Of a stretch of DNA of 64,000 bases, positions 43,077 to 51,916 are shown in pieces. The translations under genes were made by a program, and so were the position numbers. How positions within the stretch are numbered: position 1 is the stretch's first letter; each line of letters opens with the position of its first letter. The stretch is from Halostagnicola sp. A56 (GTDB taxonomy: Archaea > Halobacteriota > Halobacteria > Halobacteriales > Natrialbaceae): positions 62,001 to 126,000 of the forward strand of contig NZ_JMIP02000013.1 of assembly GCF_000691505.1 (NCBI RefSeq). The letters run 5' to 3'. The notes beneath the pieces were generated by a model, which ran no database searches, had not been told where the DNA came from, and saw only the letters and a list, made by a program, of their open reading frames with translations.

Positions 43077-44182
43077 TCAGTCGAGTCGGGCCTGAATCTC
43101 CTGATCGGAGGCGTCGGCCAGTTGCTGGGCTCGCCCGGTCTCGCTCGAGCGGTAGATAGCGTCGATCACCCGCTGTACCGTCAGGGCCTCCTCGATCGTG
43201 TTCGTCTGTGGCTCGACCCCGGTGGCGACGGCCTCGAGGAATCGCTTGTCTTGCTCGAGATGACCGGTGATCGACGGATCGCCGCTGAGGTCGACATCGG
43301 CGTAGTGGTCGCAACCGCCAGTTCCGGTCTCGAGGATCGTGAGGTCGTTATCGCCGATCTCGAACGACGCGCCGGCTTCCGTCCCGCGGACGACGAAGTC
43401 CGTAGACGATTCGCGGTTCGTCGCCCAGGCCGCCTCGAGCGAGATGGTCGATCCGTCGGCGCATCGAACGAACGCGCTGGTGGAGTCGTCGACGTCGTAC
43501 GGTTCGAGGGCTGCGTCCCAGTTGTCGCCGAACCCGTCGGGATCAGCGTACTCCTCTCGCGTGCCGAAGGTCGTCCTCGTGATTCCGGAGACTTCCGTGA
43601 CTTCGGGGAAGCCGAGCGTGTACAGCGCGAGATCGATCGCGTGCACGCCGATGTCGAGCAACGCGCCGCCGCCGGCCAGTCCGGGGTCGGTAAACCACGA
43701 ACCGGGCCCGGGACGCCGCGGCGACGAACGTAGTTCGCCTCGACGTGGGTCAACTCGCCGAAGCGGCCGCGATCGTCGTACTCGTCGAACAGCGCCGTCG
43801 ACGCCGCGTGGCGGTTGTGAAAGCCGACCATACAGATGCCGTCCGACCGGGCTTCGGCGTCGACGATACGCTCTGCGCTCTCAAGGGTGTGTGCCAGCGG
43901 TTTCTCGACGAGCACGTCGAGACCCGCCTCGAGCGCGGCGACGGCGATCGGTTCGTGAAACCGGTTCGGCGTCGTGACGACGACGGCGTCGACGGCGTCG
44001 TCCTCGAGGAGTCCCTCGTGTGATTCGTACGTCCGCGCGTCGAACTCCTCGCCGAACCGAGCGCGTTTCGATTCGACGATATCCGCCCCAGCACAAACGT
44101 CAGCGCCGTGCTCGAGAACGTTTCGTGCGTGTAATTGTCCCATTCCACCGAGACCGACGATACCAATGCCAACCGAACTCAT
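43077..44182 (-). pseudogene. Gfo/Idh/MocA oxidoreductase, one-base frameshift
   Basis: The N-terminal part starts at the ATG at 44182 with the NAD-binding Rossmann motif GIVGLGGMGQLHARN and the EKP motif in VLVEKPLAHTLE. Near 43702-43711 (CCGGGCCCGG) it leaves the frame, and the family continuation GSWFTDPGLAGGG and LLDIGVHAIDLALYTLGF is found one frame away, running to 43077. Adding one G on the coding strand restores a protein of about 368 residues. Everything else is intact, so this is a recent mutation or a base-call error. Members oxidise sugars or inositol; the substrate is unknown. Confidence 0.85.
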
Positions 44183-44476
44183 GAAGAAATCACCGATTTC
44201 TGTCCGGAACCACCGAGTGGACGGATCTCAACGAGTAGTTTTGATCTCGTTCGAAAGCGATGCCGACTGTCCATAGAGAGAGGGAGTGGGCAAGGGAAAT
44301 AAGCATTGTGTAGTAATAATCTATACAAGCAACCATATATTCAACATATATTTTACTTTTCGCCCACATATAGTATTTCTTCGGAGAGTAAATCAGTGTT
44401 AGCCCATTCGGTAATACCGGCTTGGGTCACACACCGATCGGACCCACACGTCGAGAACGATAATCTGCTGTGAACG
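44183..44476. other. AT-rich gap, no gene seen
   Basis: These 294 bases are clearly AT-rich from 44290 to 44400 (for example ATATATTTTAC and ACATATAGTATTTC) and hold only short meaningless frames. A promoter for the oxidoreductase gene is likely at the left side, near 44183-44330. Confidence 0.4.
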
Positions 44477-45760
44477 TCACGCCCGTCGAGTGTCGACGAG
44501 TTCGACGACGACCGTCACCTCCTCGCCGGTCGCCGACTCGAGTCGACCGCGAACCGTCTCGGCGAAATCGGGCGGTTCCACCGCGCCGGGCGGTCGTTCG
44601 ACGAGGACGGTAATAACAGGCTTCGAACCGGTGTAGACATCGTACAGCTCGTAATCGATCGATACCTCCCGGAACTCGAGGTCGCCGAAGGCGGGGTCGT
44701 CGCTCATCGACTCGAGTTCGACGGTCGCGTCGTGTTCGACGGATGCGGTTTGGTACGTTCCGTAGGTAACTCCCACGAGAACGACGGAGAGCAGCACGAT
44801 CACGAAAAGAAGGACCGCGACGCGCGAGCGCAGTCGACCGTAGGCTCGTTCGATGCCCGCCGAGCGGTGCGGTCGATAGCCCGAGAGCCACAGCAACAGG
44901 AGGGCGGTGAGGTTGATCGATAGCATGTTTATCAACACCAGCGTGCCGGCGGTGAGGACCACTTCGGGGTGACCCCAGGCGATGCCGAGACCGACTGTCG
45001 CGGCGGGTGGAATCAACGCGACGGCGATAGCGACGCCGACCAGCACCGACCCTACGCCGCGCGTGAGACTGATCACGCCGGCCGCTCCGGAACCGAGCGC
45101 GAGAAAGAGCGCGAGAAAGCCGGGGGTAATTCGCTCCTGTATCGCCGGAACCGTCGTGATGTCGAACGCCGGGGGCAACAGAACCGTCCCGCGGAGCAGG
45201 TACCCCATCACCGCCGCGGTCATCACGGACGTGAGCAGGCCGACCACCTGGAGCCGGACCCCGCGCGCGGCGAGGCTGTCGTCGTCGACGATGACGCCGA
45301 CGCTCGCCGCGAGCGCCGGCCCCATGAGCGGCGCGACGACCATCGCGCCGATGATGGTCGCGGTCGAATCGAGCAAGAGCCCCGCCGTCGCGATGATCGT
45401 ACTCAACACGAGCAAGGAGAAGTACGTCGACGACGCCGGCGCGAGTTCGACGGCCCGCGACCGAAGCTCCTCTCTCGAGATCCGAGTCCCGGAGAACCGA
45501 TCCGCGAGCGAGTCGGCCCGCTCGGAGACGATCGTCTCCGCGGCCACGACGACGGTGTAAGCCTCTTCGCCCATGCCCGCCTCGTGGAGTCTCTCGAGCG
45601 TTGGTTCGACGCCGGCCGGCGTGATCGGAATCGACACGAGCGCTTCGAACCCACCCGGTCCGGTTTCCTCGGTCACCGCGTACTCGATTCCCTCCGCCTC
45701 GAGCGTCTCGAGAACGAGCTCGCGATCACCCCGCGGGACGAAAATCTGCAAGAGACGCAT
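44477..45760 (-). CDS. DUF389 family membrane protein (TIGR00341 type)
   Basis: This 427-residue protein starts at the ATG at 45760. An N-terminal soluble domain of about 120 residues (RLLQIFVPRGDRELVLETL) precedes the DUF389 core with five or six helices and the conserved TIIGAMVVAPLMGPALAAS and IPPAATVGLGIAWG. A further helix and an extracellular-type C-terminal domain (about 345-427) follow. The family has no proven function; proposals include small-molecule or ion transport. The upstream region 45761-46039 shows no gene. Confidence 0.9.
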   Translation of the reverse strand: MRLLQIFVPRGDRELVLETLEAEGIEYAVTEETGPGGFEALVSIPITPAGVEPTLERLHEAGMGEEAYTVVVAAETIVSERADSLADRFSGTRISREELRSRAVELAPASSTYFSLLVLSTIIATAGLLLDSTATIIGAMVVAPLMGPALAASVGVIVDDDSLAARGVRLQVVGLLTSVMTAAVMGYLLRGTVLLPPAFDITTVPAIQERITPGFLALFLALGSGAAGVISLTRGVGSVLVGVAIAVALIPPAATVGLGIAWGHPEVVLTAGTLVLINMLSINLTALLLLWLSGYRPHRSAGIERAYGRLRSRVAVLLFVIVLLSVVLVGVTYGTYQTASVEHDATVELESMSDDPAFGDLEFREVSIDYELYDVYTGSKPVITVLVERPPGAVEPPDFAETVRGRLESATGEEVTVVVELVDTRRA

Positions 45761-46039
45761 GCGGTACGTACGCGAAATACCGGGATAACTGCCAACCACG
45801 ACGGGCGTGACACTCTCGAACGGAAGACTGAGCCTCGAGGCCGGGCCGTCCACTCGAGCGTAATCGAGTGGCACGCGACCGTTCGGAGCTGGTGTCGCTT
45901 CGAATCGTCGGTAAAACGGACGATGCACGAACCGAGTGCTCGTCCATCGTCGACCCCCGCCCTCGAGATTTGTGAGAGTTGGTTCTCTCGCCTGTGATCG
46001 CGAAACAGTTAGGCGAAGCCCCGCATCTCACTGATTGTT

Positions 46040-46381
46040 CTATCGGTCGAAGCTTCGCAGAGCCATGCGTTTGACGTACTCTACGAACCCGTCAGTGTCG
46101 GTAACCGGGTCGGGACGACGGGTATCGTAATCGTGGTGGTGTCTCTCGTCGTGGCGTCCATTCCGATCCTTCCTGTCGCGGTGTTTCTTTCGATCCTTGT
46201 CGTCGTAGTGGCGTCTGTCGTCGTGTTTTCGCTTCTCGTCACGCCTTCTTCCGTTGTTGAATTCTCCGTGCTCGTCCGCAGCCGCGACTCCCGTGAGGCC
46301 GACCGCTCCCGTCCCGATCACTGCAGCGGTTCGGAGGACGTTCCGACGGCTGTCGTACGTCGTGTCGTCTTCGCGTGTCAT
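46040..46381 (-). CDS. Tat-exported His/Arg/Asp-rich small protein
   Basis: This 113-residue protein starts at the ATG at 46381. A Tat signal (SRRNVLRTAAVIGTG, then VGLTGVAAA) should be cut near residue 33. The mature part, about 80 residues, is dominated by Arg, Lys, His and Asp (RRRDEKRKHDDRRHYDD, KDRKKHRDRKDRNGRHDE, RHHHDYDTRR), followed by a short ordinary tail. This mix of positive and negative charge is unlike the acidic proteins of the organism. It could bind metals or anionic polymers outside the cell. No family is recognised. Confidence 0.7.
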   Translation of the reverse strand: MTREDDTTYDSRRNVLRTAAVIGTGAVGLTGVAAADEHGEFNNGRRRDEKRKHDDRRHYDDKDRKKHRDRKDRNGRHDERHHHDYDTRRPDPVTDTDGFVEYVKRMALRSFDR

Positions 46382-46844
46382 TGGTGGAAAATACCCACGC
46401 AGTGCTATCGCGGATCGAGTTATGAATCGCACACCACGTTACGTCGAGAAAGCACAATACTGAGAAAAATTTTCGAGCGGACACAAGTGAATATATAATA
46501 TTATGGGGGTCACAATCCGAGCGAATACTCGTATCGCCGCTTCTCTTTCGGGGTGCACCGGTTATTTTGCTGGCGACGAAATCACAATCAATTGGGAAGT
46601 TGATGTTGAGAATAGTAGACTTGACTCATACGAAAAAGAGTGATGTCGCAAACAATTCTGTCCGGCTGAAACGTGTCTTAGAACCGTGAACAGTACGTCA
46701 ACGGATTCCCTCGAGTTCACGGACAGCGATCAATCACCCATCGAGGTGGCGCTCGCCGACCACAAACTCGTCGTCAGAAACCGACGCGTCGGTCATGGTC
46801 GCTTCCGTTTCGTCTGTCGGACTTCACGCTGTCCGGCTGGCCGA
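46382..46844. other. Gene-poor gap
   Basis: These 463 bases hold no convincing gene. A frame at 46686-46877 starts with a GTG and reads like a polar peptide at first (DSLEFTDSDQSPIEVALADH), then runs into the antisense of the next gene, so it is doubtful. The left part (46440-46510) is AT-rich and could carry the promoter of the His-rich gene. Confidence 0.35.
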
Positions 46845-47267
46845 TCAGTCGCCGTCGCTCGAGTATGCTGTCTCTGACGCAGTGGAGACGACGGCCGAAT
46901 CTTCACCGATTCGTTCCAACACGGCGAGTGTACCCGCCGCATACGCGACAAATCCGGCTCCCGTGACCAGGAATCCGAGTCCGAGACGCAGTTCGTCAGT
47001 AACTCCCAACAACGGGCTGACACCGATGAGTGCAGCCAACGTAACGAGTCCGACACTAAGTCCCGTCCAGCGTTTGTCGTTCCACGTCTCCCCGGTCGCG
47101 TATGCCGGGTAGTGATGGCCGATGTGGAAGGTGAGTGTGAGTCCACAGGCCCAGCAAAGCCCCGTTACGAGCGCGAGACTGGGAAATCCTCCAATCCAGT
47201 ACAGACCGATGCACACTGCGCCTCCAACGAGGAAAGAGACGAGAGTATCTCGAACGGTTCGTTGCAT
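46845..47267 (-). CDS. Four-helix membrane protein, unknown
   Basis: This 140-residue protein has hydrophobic segments at about residues 8-26, 30-48, 65-85 and 92-115. A short loop, FHIGHHYPAYATGE, holds three His residues between helices two and three and could bind a metal. The C-terminus is acidic and Ser-rich. No family is recognised. It is downstream of the M20 gene on the same strand with a gap of about 170 bases, so co-transcription is uncertain. Confidence 0.6.
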   Translation of the reverse strand: MQRTVRDTLVSFLVGGAVCIGLYWIGGFPSLALVTGLCWACGLTLTFHIGHHYPAYATGETWNDKRWTGLSVGLVTLAALIGVSPLLGVTDELRLGLGFLVTGAGFVAYAAGTLAVLERIGEDSAVVSTASETAYSSDGD

Positions 47268-47438
47268 ACGTCACCTAACGCAATACTGCCATAAAAATAT
47301 TTGTGAGTGAGTCATCAATTGGGTGGTCCACGGCCTAGTATCGCGTCTCGGTGTCGACCTCGTACGGGAGTGTGACGCAGAAATCGACGGCAGAATCGGC
47401 GTTCTCGAGGCACCGATACAACGGCCGACGAGTCTGCT

Positions 47439-48710
47439 CTAGTCGGTAGCAAGCAAAGAGAGCGCCGTTCGTGAGAGCACAGACACGCCGATCGGGAGAC
47501 ACTCTTCGTCGACATCGAACGTCGGTGTGTGATGACCGCCCGGATTGCTCGCACCGATACTGACGTACGTCGCTTTGCCGCCGTTGTCGGCGACGGTCTT
47601 CATCAGATAGGTGGCGTCCTCGCTCGCACCGAGCGTCCCGCTTCGACGGGGGGATTCGACCGCCTCGAGTTCGGTCGCGTTTTCGTATACTGCACTGACC
47701 ATCTCTTCGTCACAGTCTTGCCGTATCGACTCGCCGATAACGGTCACGTCAATCTCACAGCCGTGCATTTCCGCAGCGTGCTCGAGGCGGTCGTAAACAG
47801 ATTCTTTCATGTATTCCATCAGCTGCGTCGACCCGCCCCGTACCTCCACTTTCGCAGTCGCCGAATCGGCAATAACGTTCGCCGCGTTCTCCGATCGGAT
47901 TTCGCCGATATTCACTCTAGTCGCGCCGTCACCGTGGCGGGGGATTGCGTACATGTTGTTTGCTGCGGTGATTAAGGCCTGCACAGCGTTATGACCCCCG
48001 TTTGGCGCGTTGCCCGCATGTGCGGACTCACCGTGGAAGGAGATCTCGAAACGGGAAAGCGCCAGCGCTTCATCGAGTCCAGCGACGAGTTCGCCGGTTG
48101 GCAGATCGAGTCCAACGTGCGTTCCCATCAAATAGTCAATATCAGATAAGTGATTCGTATTTGCCATCGCCTTTCCACCGCCGAGGAGTTCTTCAGATGG
48201 TTGGAAGAAAACTTTGAATATACCACTAAAGTCACTCTCTAAAACCGCTTTGAGGACACCGATTCCAATAGTTATGTGCGCGTCGTGTCCACATGCATGC
48301 ATGAATCCATCTATCGTTGATCGAAAGCCGTTCGAACTTGGGAAATGGTTCGTGTCAGAGGACTCAGTTATCGGAAGGGCATCGATATCCACCCGGAGGC
48401 CAACGCAGGGACCGTCTCCGTTGTCGATGACCGCAACCACGCCGGTATTTCCACCAGCAATCTTATCGAAGACGTCAAGACGATCGATTTCGTTCCTGGC
48501 TCTCTCCAGCCACGTGTCTAACTCCCGATTGTCCGGAACGCCGAGGCGCTCATCGGAATCGATCGCATCGGGGCCGACGTGGATTTCGTCTACGCCGACT
48601 CGTTCGATTTCGTCGACGATTTTCGCGGTCGTCCAGAACTCACGCCAGCCCGGTTCGGGGTGTTCGTGAAATACGCGTCGCAATTCAACTATGTCACTTG
48701 TGCCTGGCAT
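47439..48710 (-). CDS. M20 family amidohydrolase
   Basis: This 423-residue zinc-dependent hydrolase starts at the ATG at 48710. It has the catalytic M20 motifs: GLRVDIDALPITES with the first Asp, HACGHDAHITIG with the metal Cys/His/Asp of the M20D subgroup, FQPSEE with the general-base Glu pair, and a dimerisation domain starting FHGESAHAGNAPNGGHNAV. It resembles aminobenzoyl-glutamate hydrolase AbgA and N-acyl amino acid amidohydrolases. Two membrane-protein genes upstream on the same strand, one of the DUF5058 family, may import its substrate. Confidence 0.9.
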   Translation of the reverse strand: MPGTSDIVELRRVFHEHPEPGWREFWTTAKIVDEIERVGVDEIHVGPDAIDSDERLGVPDNRELDTWLERARNEIDRLDVFDKIAGGNTGVVAVIDNGDGPCVGLRVDIDALPITESSDTNHFPSSNGFRSTIDGFMHACGHDAHITIGIGVLKAVLESDFSGIFKVFFQPSEELLGGGKAMANTNHLSDIDYLMGTHVGLDLPTGELVAGLDEALALSRFEISFHGESAHAGNAPNGGHNAVQALITAANNMYAIPRHGDGATRVNIGEIRSENAANVIADSATAKVEVRGGSTQLMEYMKESVYDRLEHAAEMHGCEIDVTVIGESIRQDCDEEMVSAVYENATELEAVESPRRSGTLGASEDATYLMKTVADNGGKATYVSIGASNPGGHHTPTFDVDEECLPIGVSVLSRTALSLLATD

Positions 48711-48811
48711 AAACTAGCATGCAAACACCAGCTGTTTATAATTTCCCAAGGCCCTCGCCGAGGTATGTCCGAAAGCGAGTTCGACGGTACAAAGTTACCG
48801 GAGCCAACGTC

Positions 48812-49531
48812 TCACGAACTCGTCTCGATCATATCGCGTTGCCACATGAGTTTCGCAGCGTAGATCGTACCGAACACGGAGACGACGATCACTGCATAGA
48901 TCGGAATGCCGGGGAGGAACGCGAAGAATCCGAGGTCCATCAACACCGTCATCACCAGCGCGATAGCGAACCCGACGGCGGCTACCTTCGGATAGTCCCG
49001 TCCGAACTGCGCGAAAATCGCACCGAATATCGCAGGCACCAGGTAAGACTCGAGGGCGTTCCGGACGAACTCGGGAAGCGCCTCGAATACGGGAACGAGC
49101 GCGAGGGCACCGATCGTCAATATCGCGATGTTCACGAAAATCGAGCCGGCGATCGCGATGGTCGAGATGATGCTCCTACGGGGGGTCCCCGCTTCGACAT
49201 CGGCGCTCTCCTGTGCTGCACCAGCACACGGTAAGCGGAGGTTCGAGATGTTCCCCGACAGAAACGCCATGTACGTCCCGGGAATACCGAGAACCGGATA
49301 GTACGAGATGGGTTCGATAAACCAGATGATCCCGAACGTGGTCACGACCGACACGAATCCACCGACTATCGCCCCCGTTGGCGGAATAATCTCGAACACG
49401 GCGAGTAAAACGAGTGCCGGCCCGAACGAAAAGGCGACGGCGAGCAGACTCGTTATTCTTCCCCATCTGTTGATGGACGGGATGAAATCCGATTCGTAGA
49501 CGCTCTCACCCGAACCCGACGGTGACGACAT
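48812..49531 (-). CDS. Integral membrane protein, partner of DUF5058 gene
   Basis: This 239-residue protein starts at the ATG at 49531. About six or seven transmembrane helices can be drawn, including SLLAVAFSFGPALVLLAVF, GGFVSVVTTFGIIWFI, IFVNIAILTIGALALVPVF and AVIVVSVFGTIYAAKLMW. The loop FIEPISYYPVLGIPGTYMA and SGNISNLRLPCA may form a substrate or ion path. The stop of the DUF5058 gene is 2 bases upstream. Together they look like a two-component transporter next to an amidohydrolase; the transport role is an inference. Confidence 0.72.
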   Translation of the reverse strand: MSSPSGSGESVYESDFIPSINRWGRITSLLAVAFSFGPALVLLAVFEIIPPTGAIVGGFVSVVTTFGIIWFIEPISYYPVLGIPGTYMAFLSGNISNLRLPCAGAAQESADVEAGTPRRSIISTIAIAGSIFVNIAILTIGALALVPVFEALPEFVRNALESYLVPAIFGAIFAQFGRDYPKVAAVGFAIALVMTVLMDLGFFAFLPGIPIYAVIVVSVFGTIYAAKLMWQRDMIETSS

Positions 49532-49533
49532 CG

Positions 49534-50282
49534 TTACCACCCACCTCCGGCGACCATGTGAACACCCATCCCGACGACGAGGCCGACCGCCATCGACGTC
49601 CCCAGCGCCCATTCTCTGATCCACTGAACGTCGTTCTCATCAGCTATCTTCAAGAGCGAGAGCATGACTAACCCCCCGACTGCAACGGATCCCGTTTCGG
49701 GTGCCCCGGCCGTTACTTCCCCGGAGACAAAATACGCGAACGCGCCGAGCATCGCACCAGCGGTGACGATCGGAAGCAGTGTCTCTCTTCCACCGACGAT
49801 CTTTCGTCTCGCCTTCTCCATATGTGGCGTCCCGAAAGCCGCAACGACCAACCAGCCGATCCCCCCGAGGGTCATCGTCCAGACTGCAGTCGCGAACGCT
49901 GTCTCGGTAATCCCGTCTTCGCCGAATCCGAATCCGAGTTGGGAGACCCCAAGTTCCGCGGCCGGTAGTTCGAATGCGACGGATCCGATAACGGACAGTC
50001 GCATCCAGGCAACTGGCCCGCCGACGACCGCAATCAGTGCAAGCATCGCTGCGAGCACTGCTATCGCAGGACCGACCGCCGAAATGACGCCCGTCTTCAG
50101 TCCGGTTTTGAGCTGCTCATCGGATAACCCCATCTTTTTTCCATTTTCCACGACCGCCGAAGGAACAGTCCCGCTTGCACTAACACCATCGAGACCACTG
50201 GAATCGCTGAGATCCAGAGCCAGTTGCTGTTGGCTACGTCCATGTAGGCCAGTGCTGTGGCTGTGTTGAGATACCATTCCAT
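49534..50282 (-). pseudogene. DUF5058 family membrane protein, one-base frameshift
   Basis: The N-terminal part starts at the ATG at 50282 (MEWYLNTATALAYM) with one helix, WLWISAIPVVSMVLVQAGLF, and reaches RRSWKMEK. The family continuation KMGLSDEQLKTGLKTGVIS, then GPVAWMRLSVIGSVAFELPA and TMLGAFAY-like segments, is in a different frame. The break is in a T6 run at 50135-50140; one more A on the coding strand would restore a protein of about 249 residues. The rest of the frame is undamaged, so it may be functional if the base is an error. It heads a unit with another membrane protein and an M20 enzyme. Confidence 0.75.
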
Positions 50283-50624
50283 GGTACTCGGTAGCTATCA
50301 TTGAGTGCTCATATATCTACTGGTCCGGCAGACGGCGCGAACGGCGATACGCGTAAACGAAAGCCGAATACGCGGAACCCCCGTTCTCGTCACAGGCTAG
50401 TACCCTTCTCGACACACAGACAATATCGTCGTCATCGTCACCGCATGACTCCACTCCCATCGCCGTGACTCCACTCCCATCGTAGAGACTCTCGCTCGTC
50501 GTGCGAACTCACCCCCGTCGTACGGACCCCACACGTAGTTCATGTCTGACGAGGTCGCCTCCGATGGGCACTCTTTCGAGAATCGGAACGTTGAATAGGT
50601 TGAAACCGCTGTTTGCAGTCATCT
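50283..50624. repeat. Gap with a short tandem repeat
   Basis: This 342-base gap holds no gene. It contains the doubled string TGACTCCACTCCCATCG at about 50445-50461 and 50466-50482, with a weaker third copy further on (GCGAACTCACCCCCGTCG). The promoter of the TRIC-type channel gene is likely at its right end, near 50590-50620. Confidence 0.45.
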
Positions 50625-51275
50625 ATGGGAGGAGTGCTCGAACAATTGCTCGGCGACCCGTTTACCGTGATGAACGCCGTCGGGCTAATCGCGTTCGCTC
50701 TCGTGGGCGCGACGAAGGCGATCCGCGAGCGATTCGACGTCTTCGGTGTCACCGTGGTGGGTCTCGCGACCGCCTTTGCAGGCGGGGCCACCAGGGACAT
50801 ACTGGTCGATCGGATTCCCCTTGCACTCCGATCGCTCGGTGAGATCGGCCTCGGCATGTTCGGGGTCACCCTCGCGATCGGACTCAGTATGGCCCTCGAG
50901 TCGCCCGACGATCACCCCTTTACCGTAGTGGCGGATGCGGTCGGACTCGCCGCGTTTACTACCGCCGGTGCCATCGTCGCGGCCGACAGCGGCCTACCGG
51001 GTTTCGGGGTGATCGTCATCGCGACCATCAACGCTGTCGGCGGGGGTGCGATCGCTGATATCCTGCTGGATCGAACGCCGTTTATCATGATCGACGACTT
51101 CTACGCGAGCTGTGCGGTACTCGGCGGAACGACCTACTGGCTACTCGATACCGCAGGAGTAGGTGGCGGAGCAGCGGCGCTGTGTGCCACAGTCACCGTC
51201 GGAACGAGACTGGCCGCCGTCTACTGTCAATGGGCGCTTCCGACCCCCTACAACGGTAACGAGCGGTTCGAGTAA
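50625..51275 (+). CDS. TRIC / YicG-type channel (glycine transporter family)
   Basis: This 216-residue protein starts at the ATG at 50625. It has two repeated three-helix units with the signature LATAFAGGATRDILVDRIPL and NAVGGGAIADILLDRTPF, both with the conserved Gly-Gly and Arg-Asp motif. The Pfam domain is also called Gly_transporter, and members often sit next to glycine cleavage genes. The glycine cleavage operon is about 0.6 kb away here, so glycine uptake or efflux is a reasonable idea. Direct proof of the substrate is lacking. Confidence 0.88.
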   Translation: MGGVLEQLLGDPFTVMNAVGLIAFALVGATKAIRERFDVFGVTVVGLATAFAGGATRDILVDRIPLALRSLGEIGLGMFGVTLAIGLSMALESPDDHPFTVVADAVGLAAFTTAGAIVAADSGLPGFGVIVIATINAVGGGAIADILLDRTPFIMIDDFYASCAVLGGTTYWLLDTAGVGGGAAALCATVTVGTRLAAVYCQWALPTPYNGNERFE

Positions 51276-51322
51276 CGTCTCGCGGCGCACTCGAGTCGGC
51301 ACGAGACGAAATGACAGACAGA

Positions 51323-51845
51323 TTATCTGTTCGGAGTGTGTATCGCTCGTCCCGCAACGTTCGCAGCCGCCTCTCGAATCGACTCGGAGAGCGCCGGATG
51401 GGTGTGAACCGTCGCCGCGAGTTCCGCCACGGTCGTCTCGGACTCGATCGCGACTCCGATTTCGCCGATCAGTTCCGACGCTTCGGGTGCGACGATTCGG
51501 GCGCCCAAAACCCGACCGTCTTCGGCGGCGACGATCGTGACGAACCCGTCAGTCTCGTCGATCGTAGCCAAATCGGTCGCCTCCTCGGTGAGGTCGACGC
51601 GGGCGGTGTGATCGTCGACGAACGTTGCGGTGCCATCGACGAGCGTGACGCCGTTTCCCTTACATAGCTTCTCGACGCCGGACGTGCTTACATAGCTTCT
51701 CGACGCCGGACATGAGTCGATCGACGACGCCGTCTTTCCACTCGAGAAGCGCCTCGAGATCGATCGAGGGTGTCGCGTGGATGCCCATGTGGTCTGCCTC
51801 GCTCGTTCGGTGTGCGAGGTCCGTCGCCGAGAGCAGTGCCTTCGA
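51323..51845 (-). pseudogene. Remnant of dihydrolipoamide dehydrogenase (L-protein)
   Basis: Fragments of a lipoamide dehydrogenase are spread over two frames. The part at about 51660-51840 reads ALLSATDLAHRTSEADHMGI, then DLEALLEWKDGVVDRLMSGV. The part at 51323-51660 has EKLCKGNGVTLVDGTATFVD, jumps to TDGFVTIVAAEDGRVLGARI and ends with VHTHPALSESIREAA, the normal C-terminus. The FAD-binding start with the redox disulfide is gone, and the middle of the protein is deleted. A 28-base duplication adds a frameshift. The gene is dead. It lies beside gcvPB, the place where the glycine cleavage L-protein could be expected. Confidence 0.85.
51659..51714. repeat. 28-base tandem duplication inside the lpd remnant
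   Basis: The string starting CTTACATAGCTTCTCGACGC occurs at 51659-51686 and again directly at 51687-51714, with one base different. The length is not a multiple of three, so the copy shifts the frame of the lipoamide dehydrogenase remnant. A second pair, GCCTTCGATCAACG, is found at about 51838-51851 and 51878-51891. Confidence 0.85.
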
Positions 51846-51916
51846 TCAACGAAGACAGCGGCGAGGTGACCGGGATCGCCTTCGATCAACGGAGATAACG
51901 GAGTTGGGTACTGGCG

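Noticed and set aside
46686-46877. Short plus-strand frame before the four-helix protein
   Set aside because: Its second half is the antisense of the neighbouring gene and it begins with a GTG without any promoter-like sequence.
50097-50282. Programmed -1 frameshift in the DUF5058 gene
   Set aside because: The A6 run is not in the right phase for a standard slippery heptamer, and no downstream structure was seen; mutation or sequence error is simpler.
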